64,000 nucleotides of DNA from GWE2-42-39 sp034003625 (GTDB lineage: Bacteria; Bacteroidota; Bacteroidia; Bacteroidales; Prolixibacteraceae): positions 81,984 through 145,983 of the forward strand of contig JAVEYG010000006.1 in assembly GCA_034003625.1 (NCBI GenBank), in the 5' to 3' direction. Both the position numbers and the translations under genes were made by a program. The notes under the pieces are model-generated. The model was not told where the DNA came from. It ran no database searches and saw only the letters and a program-made list of their open reading frames with translations. Position 1 is the first letter of the stretch; each line of letters starts with the position of its first letter. Positions 62,665 to 64,000 of the stretch are shown one piece after another.

Positions 62665-63876
62665 ATGGAAAAATTTTATGAAACGGAGAATCCCCGAATA
62701 AGGGTTCTCAGAAAAATGATGCTGGTTATGAAGCTTACTACTTTTTTACTGCTTGTTTTTGCTTTACACCTTTCTGCGTCGGTGTATTCTCAACAGATTA
62801 AGTTGTCGATCGACATGCAGGGCAAGACGATTAAGGAGATATTGCAAATCATTGAACAACAAACCAGTTACAGGTTTATTTACGAAAACGAAAAAATCAA
62901 CCTGGACTCGAGAGTTAACATTCAGGTTAATCAGGAAAGTGTTGAGAACATTTTGGACGAATTGTTTAATGACAAAGAGATTCAATATTCAATTACGGCC
63001 AGTAAACTGATCCTGATCAAACCGGGCAGGAATCTCACTGATAGTACTGGTAACCAGCAAGTCCAGAAAGTAACCGGCAAGGTCACCGACTCTTCCGGTG
63101 CTCCATTACCTGGGGTTTCAGTCGTCATAAAAGGCACAACCACCGGTACCATCACCGACTTCGATGGGAAATATAATCTTGCCAATGTTCCGGCTGATGC
63201 TACACTGGTGTTTTCATTTGTAGGTATGAAAGCACAAGAAATCCCAATGTCGGGAAAATCTTCAATTAATGTTACAATGAAAGAAGAAACGGTTGGCATT
63301 GAAGAAGTAGTGGCGATTGGGTATGGAACTGTGAAAAAGAGCGACTTAACAGGCGCAGTTGGCTCTGTTTCCGGTAGCTTGGTTGCCGACAGGCAGGTTA
63401 CACAACTATCACAGGCATTGCAAGGTGCTATGTCAGGAGTAATGGTAACAAGGAACGGTAATTCTCCAGGATCACCAGCTACAATCAGAATACGGGGTAT
63501 TACTACTATTGGTACAAGTGCCCCTTTAGTTATTGTTGATGGGGTACCGGTAGATAACATCAATTCGGTTAATTCGAATGATGTTGAAAGCATTTCAGTG
63601 TTGAAAGATGCCGCATCTGCATCAATTTATGGATCACGGGCTGCAGCCGGAGTAATACTGATTACAACAAAAAGGGCAAAACCGGAAGAACTTGGATTGG
63701 AGTACAATTTTGAGTTTGGAATGGAAAAACCAACTACTTTGGCAGATCATGTCGACGCTGTCAGATATATGCAAATTGCCAATGAATCGGGCTGGAACGA
63801 TGTAGGAAATAATGCAAACGAATATCCTGTTTATTCTAAAGACCTAATCGAGAATTATTATTCTCTGAATAAATAA
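62665..63876 (+). pseudogene. SusC-like TonB-dependent receptor, truncated after 403 residues
   Basis: The frame encodes a signal segment (to ~residue 42), an STN domain (~48-112) and a carboxypeptidase-like regulatory domain (~135-215, GKVTDSSGAPLPGVSVVIKG). The TonB box region (EEVVAIGYGTVKKSDLTG) and the plug domain follow (~225-345). SusC receptors are about 1000 residues, so nearly all of the barrel is absent. Reading ends ...LIENYYSLNK then TAA, and the DNA beyond does not look like SusC. Insertion of a mobile element is the simplest reason. The STN domain and neighbouring FecR fit sigma signalling. Confidence 0.85.
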
Positions 63877-64000
63877 TCGGCCAAAATCAAATTGTACAGT
63901 TTTGAAAATCAAATTGTACAAAAATATAATTTTTGCGACATAAACAACTCAGGCAAATGGATATAACAGGTCTACAAAATTTCATTACTTGATAGTCGAT
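63877..64000. mobile_element. Possible left end of an insertion sequence interrupting the SusC gene
   Basis: Just after the truncated receptor, AAAATCAAATTGTACA occurs twice (63883-63898 and 63905-63920), a 22-bp period. A TAATTTTTG promoter-like element follows near 63928 and then ATG at 63957. Multiple terminal repeats containing TGTACA are typical of IS21-like ends. The element would extend outside the window; only this edge is visible, so family and even identity are tentative. Confidence 0.5.

Overview
The window is a chromosomal segment of a member of the Bacteroidota, most like the Bacteroidales/Marinilabiliales branch. Supporting signs are a GldH gliding lipoprotein, a PorE-like TPR/PD40/OmpA lipoprotein, an ECF sigma–FecR–SusC-type TonB receptor cassette, an ExbB–membrane protein–ExbD–ExbD operon, a RicT (PSP1) gene beside holB, and repeated occurrences of the Bacteroidota -7 promoter element TAnnTTTG just upstream of genes. 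Most of the window is ordinary housekeeping chromosome. The accessory signals are a repeat array, two smaller palindromic elements, one IS3-family element, and what looks like the edge of a second mobile element at the right end.

Layout. 1–4.0 kb: the N-terminal ~1344 residues of a giant secreted Gly-rich/Calx-beta/choice-of-anchor-L protein (minus strand, C-terminus outside). 4.8–7.4 kb: serine hydrolase, small XRE regulator with a palindromic upstream region, and a gene-poor stretch with one possible small secreted protein. 7.5–13.3 kb: gdhA, a cyclophilin, an EamA transporter, leuS. 13.3–14.6 kb: about four degenerate ~298-bp tandem units made almost wholly of small hairpins. 14.7–21.3 kb: pgk, then a co-directional run holB–ricT–gldH–trmB–ATL–mrp ending in a strong terminator. 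21.5–25.9 kb: tatD, ansA, tRNA-Ser(GGA) and the ExbB/ExbD operon. 25.9–27.3 kb: an apparently intact IS3-family element inserted between the last exbD stop codon and a terminator. 27.5–36.9 kb: glgP, lipB/lipA, a TPR protein, a second EamA transporter, tRNA-Thr(CGT), ruvC, a HIT protein, greA. 37–39.6 kb: a Rieske-like lipoprotein with altered ligands, an orphan possible PD-(D/E)XK protein, ahcY. 40–48.5 kb: a lone receiver domain, dCMP deaminase, S41 protease, an ECF sigma/anti-sigma pair with two paralogous beta-barrels, pepE and an AspT-type exchanger. 48.5–55.3 kb: LolC/E-like permease, methyltransferase, rbfA, K+/H+ antiporter, DedA-like protein, PorE-like OmpA lipoprotein. 55.5–60.8 kb: a minus-strand operon (HAD lipoprotein, lplA, Ig-like lipoprotein, DUF3108, small protein). 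60.9–64 kb: ECF sigma–FecR–SusC cassette whose receptor stops after 403 residues.

How it fits together. Cell-surface functions recur: the giant adhesin-like protein, GldH, the PorE-like protein, two sigma-linked barrels, and the SusC cassette with an ExbB/ExbD motor that could energise it. Lipoate is covered by both synthesis (lipA, lipB) and salvage (lplA).

I did not find a convincing new multi-gene defence or biosynthetic system. The most unusual signal is the hairpin array at 13.3–14.6 kb. Its units change stem sequence while keeping pairing, and two smaller loci (45.0 and 52.6 kb) use the same stem–triloop design. Its function and mobility are unknown. All assignments come from reading the sequence and translated proteins; no database search was run.
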